A DNA stretch of 64,000 nt from Clostridium oryzae (lineage in GTDB: Bacteria > Bacillota > Clostridia > Clostridiales > Clostridiaceae): the NCBI RefSeq assembly GCF_002029235.1, contig NZ_MZGV01000017.1:1-64000 (forward strand), in the 5' to 3' direction. Positions 9,078-18,700 of this stretch are shown one piece after another. The notes beneath the pieces were generated by a model that was not told where the DNA came from, did not search any database, and worked only from the letters and a program-made list of their open reading frames with translations. The stretch's first letter is position 1. Each line of letters starts with the position of its first letter. Made by a program: the position numbers and the translations under genes.

Positions 9078-9206
9078 AGTAAATGCCCCCAAACATTTTT
9101 TATAAATTAAATAGTTCTAATTCTTAACAACTCTTTCTCTATTTAGTACTTATTAACTTCAGTATATACCAATGAAAAATAAGGGTCAAATTAATACAAG
9201 CAATAA

Positions 9207-9236
9207 AAGACGCGAAAGTTATTACCTTCGCGCCCT
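9207..9236 (-). terminator. Terminator after the fucosidase remnant
   Basis: On the minus strand the arms CGCGAAGG and CTTTCGCG form a hairpin followed by TCTTTTATT, just past the stop at 9241. Confidence 0.7.
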
Positions 9237-9240
9237 TTGT

Positions 9241-9792
9241 TTAACCCTCTATTGGTTCAAAAATTGGTTCTTTTTCTTCCATTTCCAAGCATACACAATA
9301 ATTTTTCTGATCATACAGATATTCCGGCAGCTGCACTTCTATAATTGAATTTCCTTCACAAGCCTTCATAATCTTGTACGGAAGTTCTGTTTTGTCTTTA
9401 ACTAGATAAGCACGTTTTACATGGTTACCAACATTTAATAGTTCAATACGAATTTTAGGCTGCAGCATATGTATATAAAGCTTATAATCTTTTCTGGTAA
9501 ACTGAGCCCATTCCAATTCATAAGCATAGATATCTACTCTCTTAGTATCAAAAATTGCTTCTGAATTTTCTCTGATGTATTTTCCTACCTGATCTAGTAC
9601 CTGAGTACTACCCTCTGGAATTCTGCCATTTGAATCAGGTCCGACATTAAGTAGATAGTTTCCGCCGCGGCTATTGATTTTTAATAAAAAGCGGATGATA
9701 TCATCTGGTTTTTTCCAATTATTATCGTATTTATTATACCCCCAGGTATCGTTCAATGTTGCCGGCAACTCCCAATCACCTTCGTATGGTAG
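9241..9792 (-). pseudogene. 3' remnant of a GH29 alpha-L-fucosidase
   Basis: This piece of about 180 codons matches the C-terminal part of family GH29 fucosidases. The conserved block LNDTWGYNKYDNNWKKPDDIIRFL and NSRGGNYLLNVGPDSNGRIPEGS is followed by the beta-sandwich end. Intact enzymes are over 400 residues; the catalytic barrel with its nucleophile Asp is missing. Homology (YEGDWELPATLND) continues upstream of the first possible start at 9768 to an in-frame TGA at 9793-9795, with no ribosome site. This is a 5'-deleted pseudogene, and sequence 5' of the break is unrelated. Confidence 0.85.
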
Positions 9793-9910
9793 TCATAGAA
9801 GCTCCGCATGAAAATTTCTTAAGACCAGAATAATAAAAGAATGTTAACAAACGTTTTTACTAAGTTAACAAACAGTATTCTTTTTTGCCACATATTTGAC
9901 ACATAAATTC

Positions 9911-10009
9911 TTTATTATATGAATATAGAAACAAACACCCCCTAATTTAAAGGAAAAGAAAATAAAATTAATTATAAACAGTTGGTTGTTCCCCCTTCCA
10001 GCTGTTTTT
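9911..10009 (+). ncRNA. Candidate leader RNA or sRNA, element B
   Basis: This is the partner of the element at 6585-6714. The block 9911-9952 aligns with it, with a TTGACA-like hexamer just upstream at 9897-9902. It ends in a terminator (AACAGTTGG/CCAGCTGTT plus T-run, 9977-10009). The next gene on this strand is the MaoC-like gene at 10111. Both elements lie 5' of plus-strand genes, which fits an attenuating leader as well as a free sRNA. Confidence 0.45.
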
Positions 10010-10110
10010 GCATATTGAATACATTTTATATCTTCCCATTGTAGTGATTCACTTGACTTAATTTGTTATAATTATTATAAAAAGAGTAATCATTCTAAGG
10101 AGAAATACTT

Positions 10111-10644
10111 ATGATAGATTTATTTAAAGCATTTTGTACAAGCGGAGATTTAGCATATGAAGGTGCATTTATTGCTAAAATTAAATATGAACGTTTCATA
10201 GAAAAAGCAAATAGCGAAGACTACAAAACCGAAATCGTAAAAAGCAGCAAACGCCTTTGCATAATCAGCTGCAGTGGATATTTTAAAGACGAAGTTGTAG
10301 AGACCATGACTGTATATTTAATGATGAATGTTTCAGGAAAGCAGGTCAAAGAACCTGAAGCAGTTGGAAATCAGGGCTCTTTATGGCGAAGTTTCTCAAA
10401 GCAGGAGATAGCTGATTTCAGTCACTCTGTAGGCGATACAAACTCTATCCATCTTTCAGATAATCCTGTTGTACAGGGAATGTTTCTTCTAAAAGAACTG
10501 TGCACCGAAACACAAGCAAAAGAAATCGAAGTAAAATTCACTTATCCTGTTTATGGTGATAATCCTGTTTACTTGAAACGAGAAGGAAATACCATTGAGG
10601 GTTTTAGCAATGATTTTTTATGTTTTCAAGCTGAGTCTAAATAA
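10111..10644 (+). CDS. MaoC-like hotdog-fold protein
   Basis: This 177-residue protein has a C-terminal segment resembling the MaoC/(R)-hydratase motif: FSKQEIADFSHSVGDTNSIHLSDNPVVQGMFLLKEL, with the Asp and His of the hydratase signature in the right order. The first ~90 residues are poorly conserved but could form a first hotdog repeat. It may hydrate an enoyl-thioester, or only bind one. The start follows AAGGAG. The gene is monocistronic, preceded by leader-like element B and convergent with the MATE gene. Confidence 0.6.
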   Translation: MIDLFKAFCTSGDLAYEGAFIAKIKYERFIEKANSEDYKTEIVKSSKRLCIISCSGYFKDEVVETMTVYLMMNVSGKQVKEPEAVGNQGSLWRSFSKQEIADFSHSVGDTNSIHLSDNPVVQGMFLLKELCTETQAKEIEVKFTYPVYGDNPVYLKREGNTIEGFSNDFLCFQAESK

Positions 10645-10717
10645 ACTAAATATATATGATAAGCTATAAACTATAGGTTTATTTTTATAAAAAATTTAGT
10701 ATAATATATATTGTAGC

Positions 10718-10749
10718 TGAAAAAACAGGGTGCTTTCATCACCCTGTTT
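10718..10749. terminator. Bidirectional terminator between convergent genes
   Basis: The hairpin AACAGGGTG/CACCCTGTT has an A-run before it and T-run after it, so it can work on both strands: for the MaoC-like gene (plus) and the MATE gene (minus). A TATAAT-like sequence about 30 bases earlier, at about 10690, resembles the antitoxin promoter and hairpin layout at 14110-14150. Confidence 0.75.
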
Positions 10750-10845
10750 TGTATTTATAATTGCTTGTGCAAGGTATTTTGTATATATCACCACATATAT
10801 ACTGCAACCTTTTTTAATTGCTTAAAAATAACTTTATAAACTTTT

Positions 10846-12201
10846 TTATGATGCTTGCTGCAATACTGTTTTCTTCTCTTTAACAGATGCCTTAAAAGCA
10901 AGAAATAAAATTAATATAATTGTTAAGCCATCAGCTATAGGTTGTGCTAAAAGAATACCTTGCATTCCAATTACCATCTTAAGTATAAATAATCCTGGAA
11001 TTAATAATCCCTGTCTTGCAAATGCAATAATCCCACCATATTTTGTCCGATTTGTAGCAAGGAACATCGAAGAATACACCAATATAAAACCTAACCCCAT
11101 AAACGTAACTGCATAATATCTCACTGCCTTCATACCAATAGAAATAACATTTGCATCAGAAGTAAACATCGAAATGATAGGCTTTGTCAGCACCAGCATA
11201 AAAATACTGCAAAGAACACAGCATATTGTTGTCCAAATAAGTGCTAAATTTGTGGCTGTCTTAGCTCTATTAAATTTCTTTGCACCGTAACTAAAGCTAA
11301 CAAAGGATTGATACCCTTTTGTGAAACCTCCAACCGCCATAAAACCTAATGAGGTTATTCTTACTTCAGTTCCAAGTGCAGCTAAACATGCATCACCATA
11401 ATCTGAAGCAAGCACATTAGTAATTATTATCGCTACACCATAAAGTACTTGAAAGAACATGAGAGGAATTCCTACTTTAGCAGTCTCCACATAGTATTCC
11501 TTAGCTGGTTTAAAGTTCAAGAAATTATACCTGATAGTACCCTTTTTAGCTGTGATGTAATATAGATACATAAATGTTGTAATTAAATTAGCAATAAGCG
11601 TTGCAGTTGCTGAACCCCTTATTCCCATATGAAATCCATAAATAAATACTGGATTTAGAAAAATATTAGAAACTCCGCTTACAAGCATTGCGAGCATACT
11701 ATACATAGTTGCACCTTCAGCCGCAAGCATATTATTGCAAGTTACGTTAAACAGATTAAAGAACAGGGCAATTGCAAAGATCTCACCATACTGTTTTGCA
11801 TACGGCATGATTGTGTCAATTGCTCCAAACCCTCTCAATATCTGTTCCAAAAAAATCAGCAATATAGCTAAAAACACAATTCCGATAATTATTGAGGAAT
11901 TCATTATCACACAGCCTGCATCATTTGCTTTCTTATAATTTTTTTCGCCAAGCAGTCTTCCAAGATATACTGATCCGCCTCCGCCTAACAATAAACCAAT
12001 GCCTGTAACGACGTAAGTCAGTGGTGAAGCGACCGTAGCCGCAGCCATTTGCTGTGCTCCTAAATTACCAACAAAATATCCATCAACTGCGTTAAATAAA
12101 GCCGATACCATCATACCCACCAGCGTAGGTATTCCTAGCTTCAAAAGTGCCTTCCAGACTTTTTCATTCTCCATCATAAGCAATTTGCTATTTTCCTTCA
12201 T
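10846..12201 (-). CDS. MATE-family efflux transporter
   Basis: This 451-residue inner-membrane protein exports cationic drugs or metabolites in exchange for Na+ or H+. It has twelve hydrophobic segments in two similar halves and characteristic MATE sequence (LKLGIPTLVGMMVSALFNAVDGYFVGNLG at the N-terminus; ALGTEVRITSLGFMAVGGFTKGYQSFVSFSYGA in the second half). The start follows AAGGACGG. It is a single-gene unit ending at the bidirectional terminator near 10730. The substrate is unknown. Confidence 0.92.
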   Translation of the reverse strand: MKENSKLLMMENEKVWKALLKLGIPTLVGMMVSALFNAVDGYFVGNLGAQQMAAATVASPLTYVVTGIGLLLGGGGSVYLGRLLGEKNYKKANDAGCVIMNSSIIIGIVFLAILLIFLEQILRGFGAIDTIMPYAKQYGEIFAIALFFNLFNVTCNNMLAAEGATMYSMLAMLVSGVSNIFLNPVFIYGFHMGIRGSATATLIANLITTFMYLYYITAKKGTIRYNFLNFKPAKEYYVETAKVGIPLMFFQVLYGVAIIITNVLASDYGDACLAALGTEVRITSLGFMAVGGFTKGYQSFVSFSYGAKKFNRAKTATNLALIWTTICCVLCSIFMLVLTKPIISMFTSDANVISIGMKAVRYYAVTFMGLGFILVYSSMFLATNRTKYGGIIAFARQGLLIPGLFILKMVIGMQGILLAQPIADGLTIILILFLAFKASVKEKKTVLQQAS

Positions 12202-12277
12202 AAATTGATCCGTCCTTTTTATTCAATTCATATATTAATGTAAATCATAGCTTGTATCATCATACCACGCATAACTA

Positions 12278-13375
12278 TCATTTATTTTTTAACATATTTA
12301 CAATTTCCATTATATTTTTTCCTGCCTGACACAAGAATGTACATGTACCACAATTTATGCATTTTTCAAGTTCATATTTCTGCATATCTATATTTTTATT
12401 TTTTGCGTAATCATCTACAACCTTATGTACCTTAATACCCATAGGACAGTTTCTCGTGCAGTTTCCGCATCCTTTGCATCTCGAGTCATTATTGTAGCCA
12501 ATATCAGCGCCATAACCAACAAAATTCGTTAATGGTGTAATCATTTCATTATGCTCAAGCCTGTGAGCTCCCATAACCCCTCCGCCTGCGTACATACCTT
12601 TATTATCTTGTCTGCCAAGTATATGTTGAAGCACTTCTTGTGCTTTCATGCCATAATCAACTCTTACCACCTTTGCCTGCCCAGCTGTATAATCAGCAAC
12701 TGTAATATACCTGCTGCCCTTTGAGAATTTACCTTTCGCTATCTCAGCAATCATGATCACAGTTTGAACATTTATAACTAAAATTCCTTTCTTAGCAGGT
12801 ATTTCATTTTTACTCACTTCCACATTCAATACCTGCTTTATCAGGATTCTTTCTTGGCCCATTGGATAACGATCTGGAAGGATTTTAACATTCATCCCTT
12901 CAATTGCTTCATTTTTTAATTTTATAGCCAAAAAAGTCTCCGATGCTTGTATCATTTCAGATACCAGCTTACTGCCAAAGATGATATCCTCCAGTCTATT
13001 TCTAATGAGCCACTCATCATGAATAAGTCCTGGATCACATTCAGCACCGTTTATTATAAGTATTCTGTTTTCCGCTGTTGATGCTATTACTGACTTCAAC
13101 TTCTTGTAGGTTGGAAACCCATTGCCACTCATGCCTGTGAGCTCATTTTCCTCAATCGCCTTTAAAAGCTCATTTTTTTCAATAACTTTTGTTTCCGGCT
13201 GTTCCTCCTTGCCAACCATATCAATATAACCATTTTCAGTAATCACCTTTGTTATGCTGGCCTTTGGGTAGGCAAATATTTTTCTTAGATATTTGCTTTT
13301 ATTTTCTTTTTGAACTTTTTTTATTTTCTCATTTCGCTTAACATAGCTTTTTGTAATAATAGGATAACTACCCAT
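12278..13375 (-). CDS. RnfC-like 4Fe-4S protein
   Basis: This 365-residue protein resembles the RnfC subunit family and the NADH-binding Complex I 51-kDa fold. It has ELTGMSGNGFPTYKKLK followed by INGAECDPGLI, an SLBB-like middle region (YITVADYTAGQAKVVRVDYGMKAQEVL), and two C-terminal 4Fe-4S motifs (CKGCGNCTRNCP and CINCGTCTFLC). No other rnf genes are nearby, so it is an orphan, perhaps a soluble NADH- or flavin-linked electron carrier. The ATG at 13375 follows GGGAG. It lies 27 bases downstream of marR, probably cotranscribed and controlled by that repressor. Confidence 0.82.
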   Translation of the reverse strand: MGSYPIITKSYVKRNEKIKKVQKENKSKYLRKIFAYPKASITKVITENGYIDMVGKEEQPETKVIEKNELLKAIEENELTGMSGNGFPTYKKLKSVIASTAENRILIINGAECDPGLIHDEWLIRNRLEDIIFGSKLVSEMIQASETFLAIKLKNEAIEGMNVKILPDRYPMGQERILIKQVLNVEVSKNEIPAKKGILVINVQTVIMIAEIAKGKFSKGSRYITVADYTAGQAKVVRVDYGMKAQEVLQHILGRQDNKGMYAGGGVMGAHRLEHNEMITPLTNFVGYGADIGYNNDSRCKGCGNCTRNCPMGIKVHKVVDDYAKNKNIDMQKYELEKCINCGTCTFLCQAGKNIMEIVNMLKNK

Positions 13376-13402
13376 AATCAAATCTCCCCTTATAACACAT
13401 TT

Positions 13403-13855
13403 TTATTCCCGATTCATTTCATCAACCATACTCTCATAAAAATCCATAGCTCCTTTAAGTTTTAAATAGTCTTCTTTTGATACTTTTTCCAGCTTACTGC
13501 GTATAAGCTTATTTTTCTCTTTATGGAAATTCAGATGTGCATCATACACTTTTTTACCTAATTCAGTAAGCTTTAAAATAATTTCTGCATCAGACTTAGG
13601 TGATACCTGCTTTATTACAAATCCCTTATCCATTAATTTATAAATCATCTGGGAAACAGCACCTTTTGTAATCCCCCTCAATAAAGCCAATTGAGTAATA
13701 TTTATCCCATCGTTGGATCCAATAGAATCTATTGTATGAATTTCTGCAAATGTCAAACAGATATTAGCTCCATAGTGGCGTTTTTTCTTCTCCATCTGTG
13801 TATACTTGTGTATGATTCTATCTATTTGATTCATAAGTGATTCTTCATTTTCCAT
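13403..13855 (-). CDS. MarR-family regulator
   Basis: This 150-residue winged-helix repressor has the usual MarR layout: N-terminal dimerisation helix, HTH (NITQLALLRGITKGAVSQMIYKLMDKGFVIKQVSPKSDAEIILKLTELGKK), then C-terminal helices. It is the first gene of an operon with the RnfC-like protein. A large palindrome about 55 bases upstream contains a TATAAT element, so it very likely represses its own operon. The ligand is unknown; given the Fe-S partner, a redox-active or toxic compound is a reasonable guess. Confidence 0.9.
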   Translation of the reverse strand: MENEESLMNQIDRIIHKYTQMEKKKRHYGANICLTFAEIHTIDSIGSNDGINITQLALLRGITKGAVSQMIYKLMDKGFVIKQVSPKSDAEIILKLTELGKKVYDAHLNFHKEKNKLIRSKLEKVSKEDYLKLKGAMDFYESMVDEMNRE

Positions 13856-13910
13856 TTCCTGTTTTTTCTCCTTTCTATTATATTTTTCAGCATGTACTAA
13901 TTTAGTTGCT

Positions 13911-13951
13911 ATACTGTTTAGTAATTATACTGTTTAATTACTAAACAGTAT
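13911..13951. promoter_or_regulatory. Palindromic operator/promoter of the marR operon
   Basis: Two perfect 16-base inverted arms (13911-13926 and 13936-13951) flank a 9-base centre, ATACTGTTT, which repeats the start of the arm. There are thus three ATACTGTTT half-sites. On the minus strand a TATAAT lies inside, so bound MarR would cover the -10 region. Confidence 0.8.
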
Positions 13952-14020
13952 AGTACATCAACAATATAAAAATTTCAAGTACTTTTTATCTATTTTTATA
14001 CAAAAATGTGAAAAGCAAAG

Positions 14021-14063
14021 AAATAACTTAAAATAAAGTTGACTCCGATATTTTAAGTTATTT
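14021..14063. other. 14-bp perfect inverted repeat
   Basis: AAATAACTTAAAAT and ATTTTAAGTTATTT flank a 15-base loop, followed by an AT-rich run on the plus strand. It lies between the marR operator and the antitoxin RNA promoter. It could stop transcription heading toward the toxin-antitoxin locus; the T-run is poor. Confidence 0.5.
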
Positions 14064-14106
14064 TATTATTTCTTATGATATTATGTGTTTATTTTTCTTG
14101 AAAGTT

Positions 14107-14251
14107 TGATATAATATAACTAAGAAAAGAAAAAAACAGGGTGTTGGTAGCACCCTGCTATACGATTCTAGTTGGTTAAGCAACTGGTATCACTATATTT
14201 TAAAGAAAAAAATAGTAGCTTTCCCTTTGTGCTCGGGGCTACTATTTTTTT
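14107..14251 (+). ncRNA. Antisense RNA (candidate type I antitoxin)
   Basis: A perfect extended -10 (TG-A-TATAAT, 14107-14115) should start a plus-strand RNA near 14122. It ends at the hairpin AATAGTAGC/GCTACTATT plus T7 (about 14211-14251). The RNA covers the 3' part of the toxin mRNA on the opposite strand, whose own likely terminator (CAGGGTG/CACCCTG plus T7, read on minus) lies at about 14133-14158. The overlap is about 100-120 bases, the 3'-overlapping layout of TxpA/RatA and BsrG/SR4. Confidence 0.7.
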
Positions 14252-14343
14252 GAGATTTTTTCTATAAGCAGCACTACTAATGTTAATAGTGCAATTAAGA
14301 ATAATCCACCTTCAAATAACAACATTAAAACATCGTTACTCAT
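14242..14343 (-). CDS. Type I toxin, putative holin-like membrane peptide
   Basis: This 33-residue peptide is MSNDVLMLLFEGGLFLIALLTLVVLLIEKISKK when read in two pieces: an N-terminal MSNDVLMLLFEGGLF and a transmembrane LIALLTLVVLLI, then a Lys-rich end. It matches the widespread putative holin-like toxin family, in which a short membrane peptide is kept silent by an antisense RNA. GGGAGGTGATGCTT precedes the ATG at 14343. A minus-strand promoter (TAGATT, 17 bases, TATAAT at 14414-14419) lies upstream. Overexpressed relatives depolarise membranes; activity here is inferred. Confidence 0.82.
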   Translation of the reverse strand: MSNDVLMLLFEGGLFLIALLTLVVLLIEKISKK

Positions 14344-14525
14344 AAGCATCACCTCCCTTCAACAGGGATAAGTGATAACTGTAGCCCACTCAACTAATTA
14401 ATCGTACTATCAAATTATAGCATATAGACCTTAGCAAATCTATATCCAGTTATTCCCACAAAATCATCTGCTGCTTCGCATAAATACAAATTTATTAAAC
14501 TGTGCATAATCTTATTTACGTTATT

Positions 14526-15653
14526 TTATAGCAAATGTTCTATATATTTATCACTCCATAACTGAACTTCAATATATCCCCCTGGCTTCCCATACATCGC
14601 CGGCAGGTCTAAGATAAAATCACTTACGCTTTTACTAGATTCACGTATCATATTAAATAATTGATTTTTACTCCACACTGTACCTTCAGTTAGCCCCATA
14701 TCCTTAATATGCATGCTGTCTCTCGGAGTAAAGCTTATATGCTCATTGGTTATATCCTTCAAAGGAATTTGAATCTGCTCTTCATTTCCATAAAAATTTT
14801 GAAAGCTCTTACATTCACATAGTACAAAATAAATAGGATGTCTTGTTTCTGGTTTTCCGCCATTTTTGATGAACTGCTTGTATAACCATTCTTCCGTGGC
14901 TTGTCTTTTTTCATAGTACCGTTCAAAATAATCACCATATCGGTTATTACTAGCAGTTGAATTCTCTGAAAGTTGTTTAGCTATCTTGTAAGCTTCTTCT
15001 TTAGGAAGACGCATGATACTTCTTAAATGCAGTCCTCCCGTCTCTCGATAATTAGTTAAATATAAATTATCAATATTAAGATGCTTTTCATCCATAAACT
15101 TTTTACGCAGATAATCCTGCCGCATTATAGCATACCAGGATATATCAGTAATACCCTGTTTACTTAGATAAGACTGACGCAGCGTACCTTCTACCTGAAA
15201 TCCACATCGAAGCAATACCTTTCCAGCAGGTTTATTCTGAGCATCACAACATGCTTCAATTCTATTTGCACCTACTTCTTCTATAAAGAACAGTACCAAT
15301 GCACTTAGCGCTTCTCTTGCTATCTTTTGGTTCCACCACTTTGTTCCGATGCAGCAACTGATGTGAACGCTTTGAGTTTCCTCATTACATGTTCCACTTA
15401 TAGAACCAATCACCTTCCCAACTTCTTTCAATTCTATACCCCATATATATGTGTCAAGACTTTGATATTGGACATTAAGCAGTTTTATATAATCATGTGT
15501 AACATTTATGTTGTCATGCTCCTTCCAAGTCAGAAACTTTGTAACTTCACTGTCACTAGCCCAATTTGAAAACATATCGTTAGCATCATTGTCCGTGATC
15601 TTTCTCAAAATAAGTCGTTCCGTTACTAATTTCTTTGTCCCAAGATTATTCAT
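14526..15653 (-). CDS. GNAT acetyltransferase fused to an uncharacterised domain
   Basis: This 375-residue protein has two parts. Residues about 5-185 form a RimJ/RimL-type GNAT domain (LVTERLILRKITDNDANDMFSNWASD; GTKWWNQKIAREALSALVLFFIEEVGANRIEA; NKPAGKVLLRCGFQVEGTLRQ). Residues about 190-375 form a separate unit with HLRSIMRLPKEEAYKIAKQLSE, NRYGDYFERYYEKR, HPIYFVLCE and TPRDSMHIKDMGLTEGTVW, which I cannot name. The ATG at 15653, 7 bases after AGAGGTG, is preferred. One domain may modify a substrate that the other binds. Confidence 0.8.
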   Translation of the reverse strand: MNNLGTKKLVTERLILRKITDNDANDMFSNWASDSEVTKFLTWKEHDNINVTHDYIKLLNVQYQSLDTYIWGIELKEVGKVIGSISGTCNEETQSVHISCCIGTKWWNQKIAREALSALVLFFIEEVGANRIEACCDAQNKPAGKVLLRCGFQVEGTLRQSYLSKQGITDISWYAIMRQDYLRKKFMDEKHLNIDNLYLTNYRETGGLHLRSIMRLPKEEAYKIAKQLSENSTASNNRYGDYFERYYEKRQATEEWLYKQFIKNGGKPETRHPIYFVLCECKSFQNFYGNEEQIQIPLKDITNEHISFTPRDSMHIKDMGLTEGTVWSKNQLFNMIRESSKSVSDFILDLPAMYGKPGGYIEVQLWSDKYIEHLL

Positions 15654-15756
15654 CGTCATACACCTCTTTTAAAATACTCTCTTTAAAAATTAATTATACA
15701 AAATATAACAAAAAAAGAAAACAGCAGCATCACAAATCGTGCCGCTGCCATTCTTT

Positions 15757-18700
15757 TTATTCTCCCATATTATAAACGTCCATTGTGTCCACTGAGATTT
15801 CCTTGCCAAGCTTCTGAGTCACCTCAACCAAAGCTTTCATAGTATCCAGTGCAGTTATTACTTCAATATTTCTTTCGATAGCCGTTCTTCTTATTATGAA
15901 GCCATCTCTTCTTGAATCATTACCCTTTGTTGGAGTATTAAGCACAAGATCTATTTCCATGTTCTTTATTACATCCAATATATTAGGTTCTTCCTCGTTT
16001 ATCTTTCTTACTTCCTTTACCTTAAGTCCAGCATTTCTCAACAACTCCGCTGTTCCGCTGGTAGCTGCGAAGCTATAGCCAAGTTCTCCGATCTCCTTAG
16101 CTATGCTTAAGAATTCATCCTTATCGTGATCATTTACTGTTGCAAGAACCACTTTTGTCTTATTCTCAAGCTGCATATCTGCTCCTAGGAAACCTTTGTA
16201 AAGAGCTTCATATATATTCTTTCCTACTCCAAGCACCTCTCCGGTGGATCTCATCTCCGGTCCAAGACTTATTTCTACTCTTGGAAGCTTCTGTGTTGAG
16301 AAAACCGGTACTTTAACTGCTACAATATCAGGCTCTTTATAAACATCAACTCCATAACCAAGGTCCTGAAGCTTTGCACCAAGCATTATCTTTGTAGCTA
16401 AATCAACTATAGGCACACCACTTACCTTGCTTATATATGGTACAGTTCTGCTGGCTCTAGGATTTACTTCTATAACATAAAGGTGGTTATTATACTCAAT
16501 AAACTGTATGTTTATCATTCCCTTTATACCAATCTCTATAGCAAGCTTCTTAGTATAATCAAGTATATCTTCTCTTATTTTCTGTGATACATTCTGGGTT
16601 GGATACATGGTTATACTGTCGCCTGAATGAACTCCTGCTCTTTCAAGATGCTCCATTATTCCAGGTATAAGCACGCTTTCCCCATCGCATATAGCATCAA
16701 CTTCAAGCTCTCTTCCCATAAGGTATTTATCTACTAGTACTGGATTCTTCGTATCCTTCTCAAAGGCATTTTCAAGGTAAAATTCCAGCTCATTTGCATC
16801 ATAAGTTATCTCCATACCCTGACCTCCAAGTACGAAGGAAGGTCTTACAAGTACTGGATATCCAAGTGCTTCCGCTCTCTGAAGTCCCTCTCCAGCACTC
16901 CATACAGCCTTACCCTTTGGTCTTGCTATATCAAGCTTTTCAAGGATTGCTTCAAATTTTTCTCTATCCTCTGCTGCATCGATCTGCTCCGAACTTGTTC
17001 CAAGGATGTATATATTCTTTTCTTTAAAGAATTGTGCAAGCTTTATAGCTGTCTGACCACCGAACTGAAGTATTACTCCATACGGCTTCTCCTTATCGAT
17101 TATATTCAAAACATCTTCCTCAGTAAGAGGCTCAAAATAAAGCTTATCTGATATATCAAAATCTGTGCTTACAGTTTCAGGGTTGTTGTTTATTATGATT
17201 GTTTCTATGCCCATCTTTCTTAGCGCTTTTACGGCATGAACCGACGCGTAGTCAAATTCTATTCCCTGGCCTATTCTTATTGGACCAGAACCTATAACAA
17301 CTATTTTCTTCTTATCGCTTACTGTAACTTCATCTGCACTGTCATAAGTTGAATAATAGTAAGGTGAAAGTGCTTCAAATTCGCCTGCACAGGTATCAAC
17401 CATCTTAAACGTAGGAGTTATATCCCATATCTTTCTAAGCTTATACACTTCATCAGGGCTTACATTAAGCAGTTGACCTATTACCTTATCTGAGAAACCT
17501 TTTCTCTTAAGTTCATATAGATAATCCTTTGTCATATCTGAAAGTTTCTTAGTTTTCAGTTCTTCTTCTTTGGATACTATCCACTTAATCTTCTTAACAA
17601 AGAACTCATCTATGCCTGTGATCTGAGATATCATCTCTACTCTATAGTCTCTCCTAAGCATCTCAGCCAGAGCAAATATTCTCTCGTCATCTGCTTCAAT
17701 TACCTTCTCCTTAAGCTCAGCCATGGTTAAGTCCTTCATCTTTTTATGCTCAAGGCTGTACTTTTTAAGTTCCAGAGATCTTATTCCCTTTAAGAATGCA
17801 GCTTCGAAGTTGCTTCCTATAGACATTATCTCTCCGGTAGCCATCATCTTTGTACCAAGTACTCTGTCTGCATCAAAGAATTTATCAAAAGGCCACTTTG
17901 GAATTTTTACTACTACATAATCCAGTGTAGGCTCGAAACATGCGTAAGTCTTCTGTGTAACAGCATTTTTTATCTCATCCAAGTTATATCCAAGAGCAAT
18001 TTTAGCTGCAACTTTTGCTATTGGGTATCCAGTAGCTTTTGAAGCTAAAGCTGAGGATCTGCTAACTCTAGGGTTTATCTCTATAACTGCATATTCAAAA
18101 CTGTGTGGATTTAATGCGAGCTGAACATTACATCCTCCTTCTATACCTATCGCATTTATTATGTCTAACGATGCTGTTCTTAACATCTGATATTCCTTAT
18201 CCGACAAAGTTTGGCTTGGAGCTGTAACTATACTGTCTCCCGTATGTATTCCTACAGGGTCAACATTCTCCATGTTACATACAGTGATACAGTTTCCCGC
18301 ACCATCTCTCATCACCTCGTACTCTATTTCCTTCCAACCTTTTATGCTCTTTTCTATTAGCACCTGGCCGATGGTGCTTAGCGAAAGACCCTGACCAAGT
18401 ATCTCTACTAATTCCTGCTCGTTGTTAGCAATACCTCCGCCAGTTCCTCCAAGAGTATAAGCAGGTCTTACAATTACTGGGTAGCCTATCTTCGCACTGA
18501 ACTGTTTTCCATGTTCCATATCAGTTATGATATCACTCACTATACATGGCTGACCTATCTTCTTCATCTCAGCTCTGAATAGTTCTCTATCTTCACCTTT
18601 TTTGACAGATTCAATCGAGGTACCTATAACTTTAACTCCATATTTATCTAATATTCCCTTATCGTAAAGCTCAACTGCCATGTTAAGTCCTGTCTGACCT

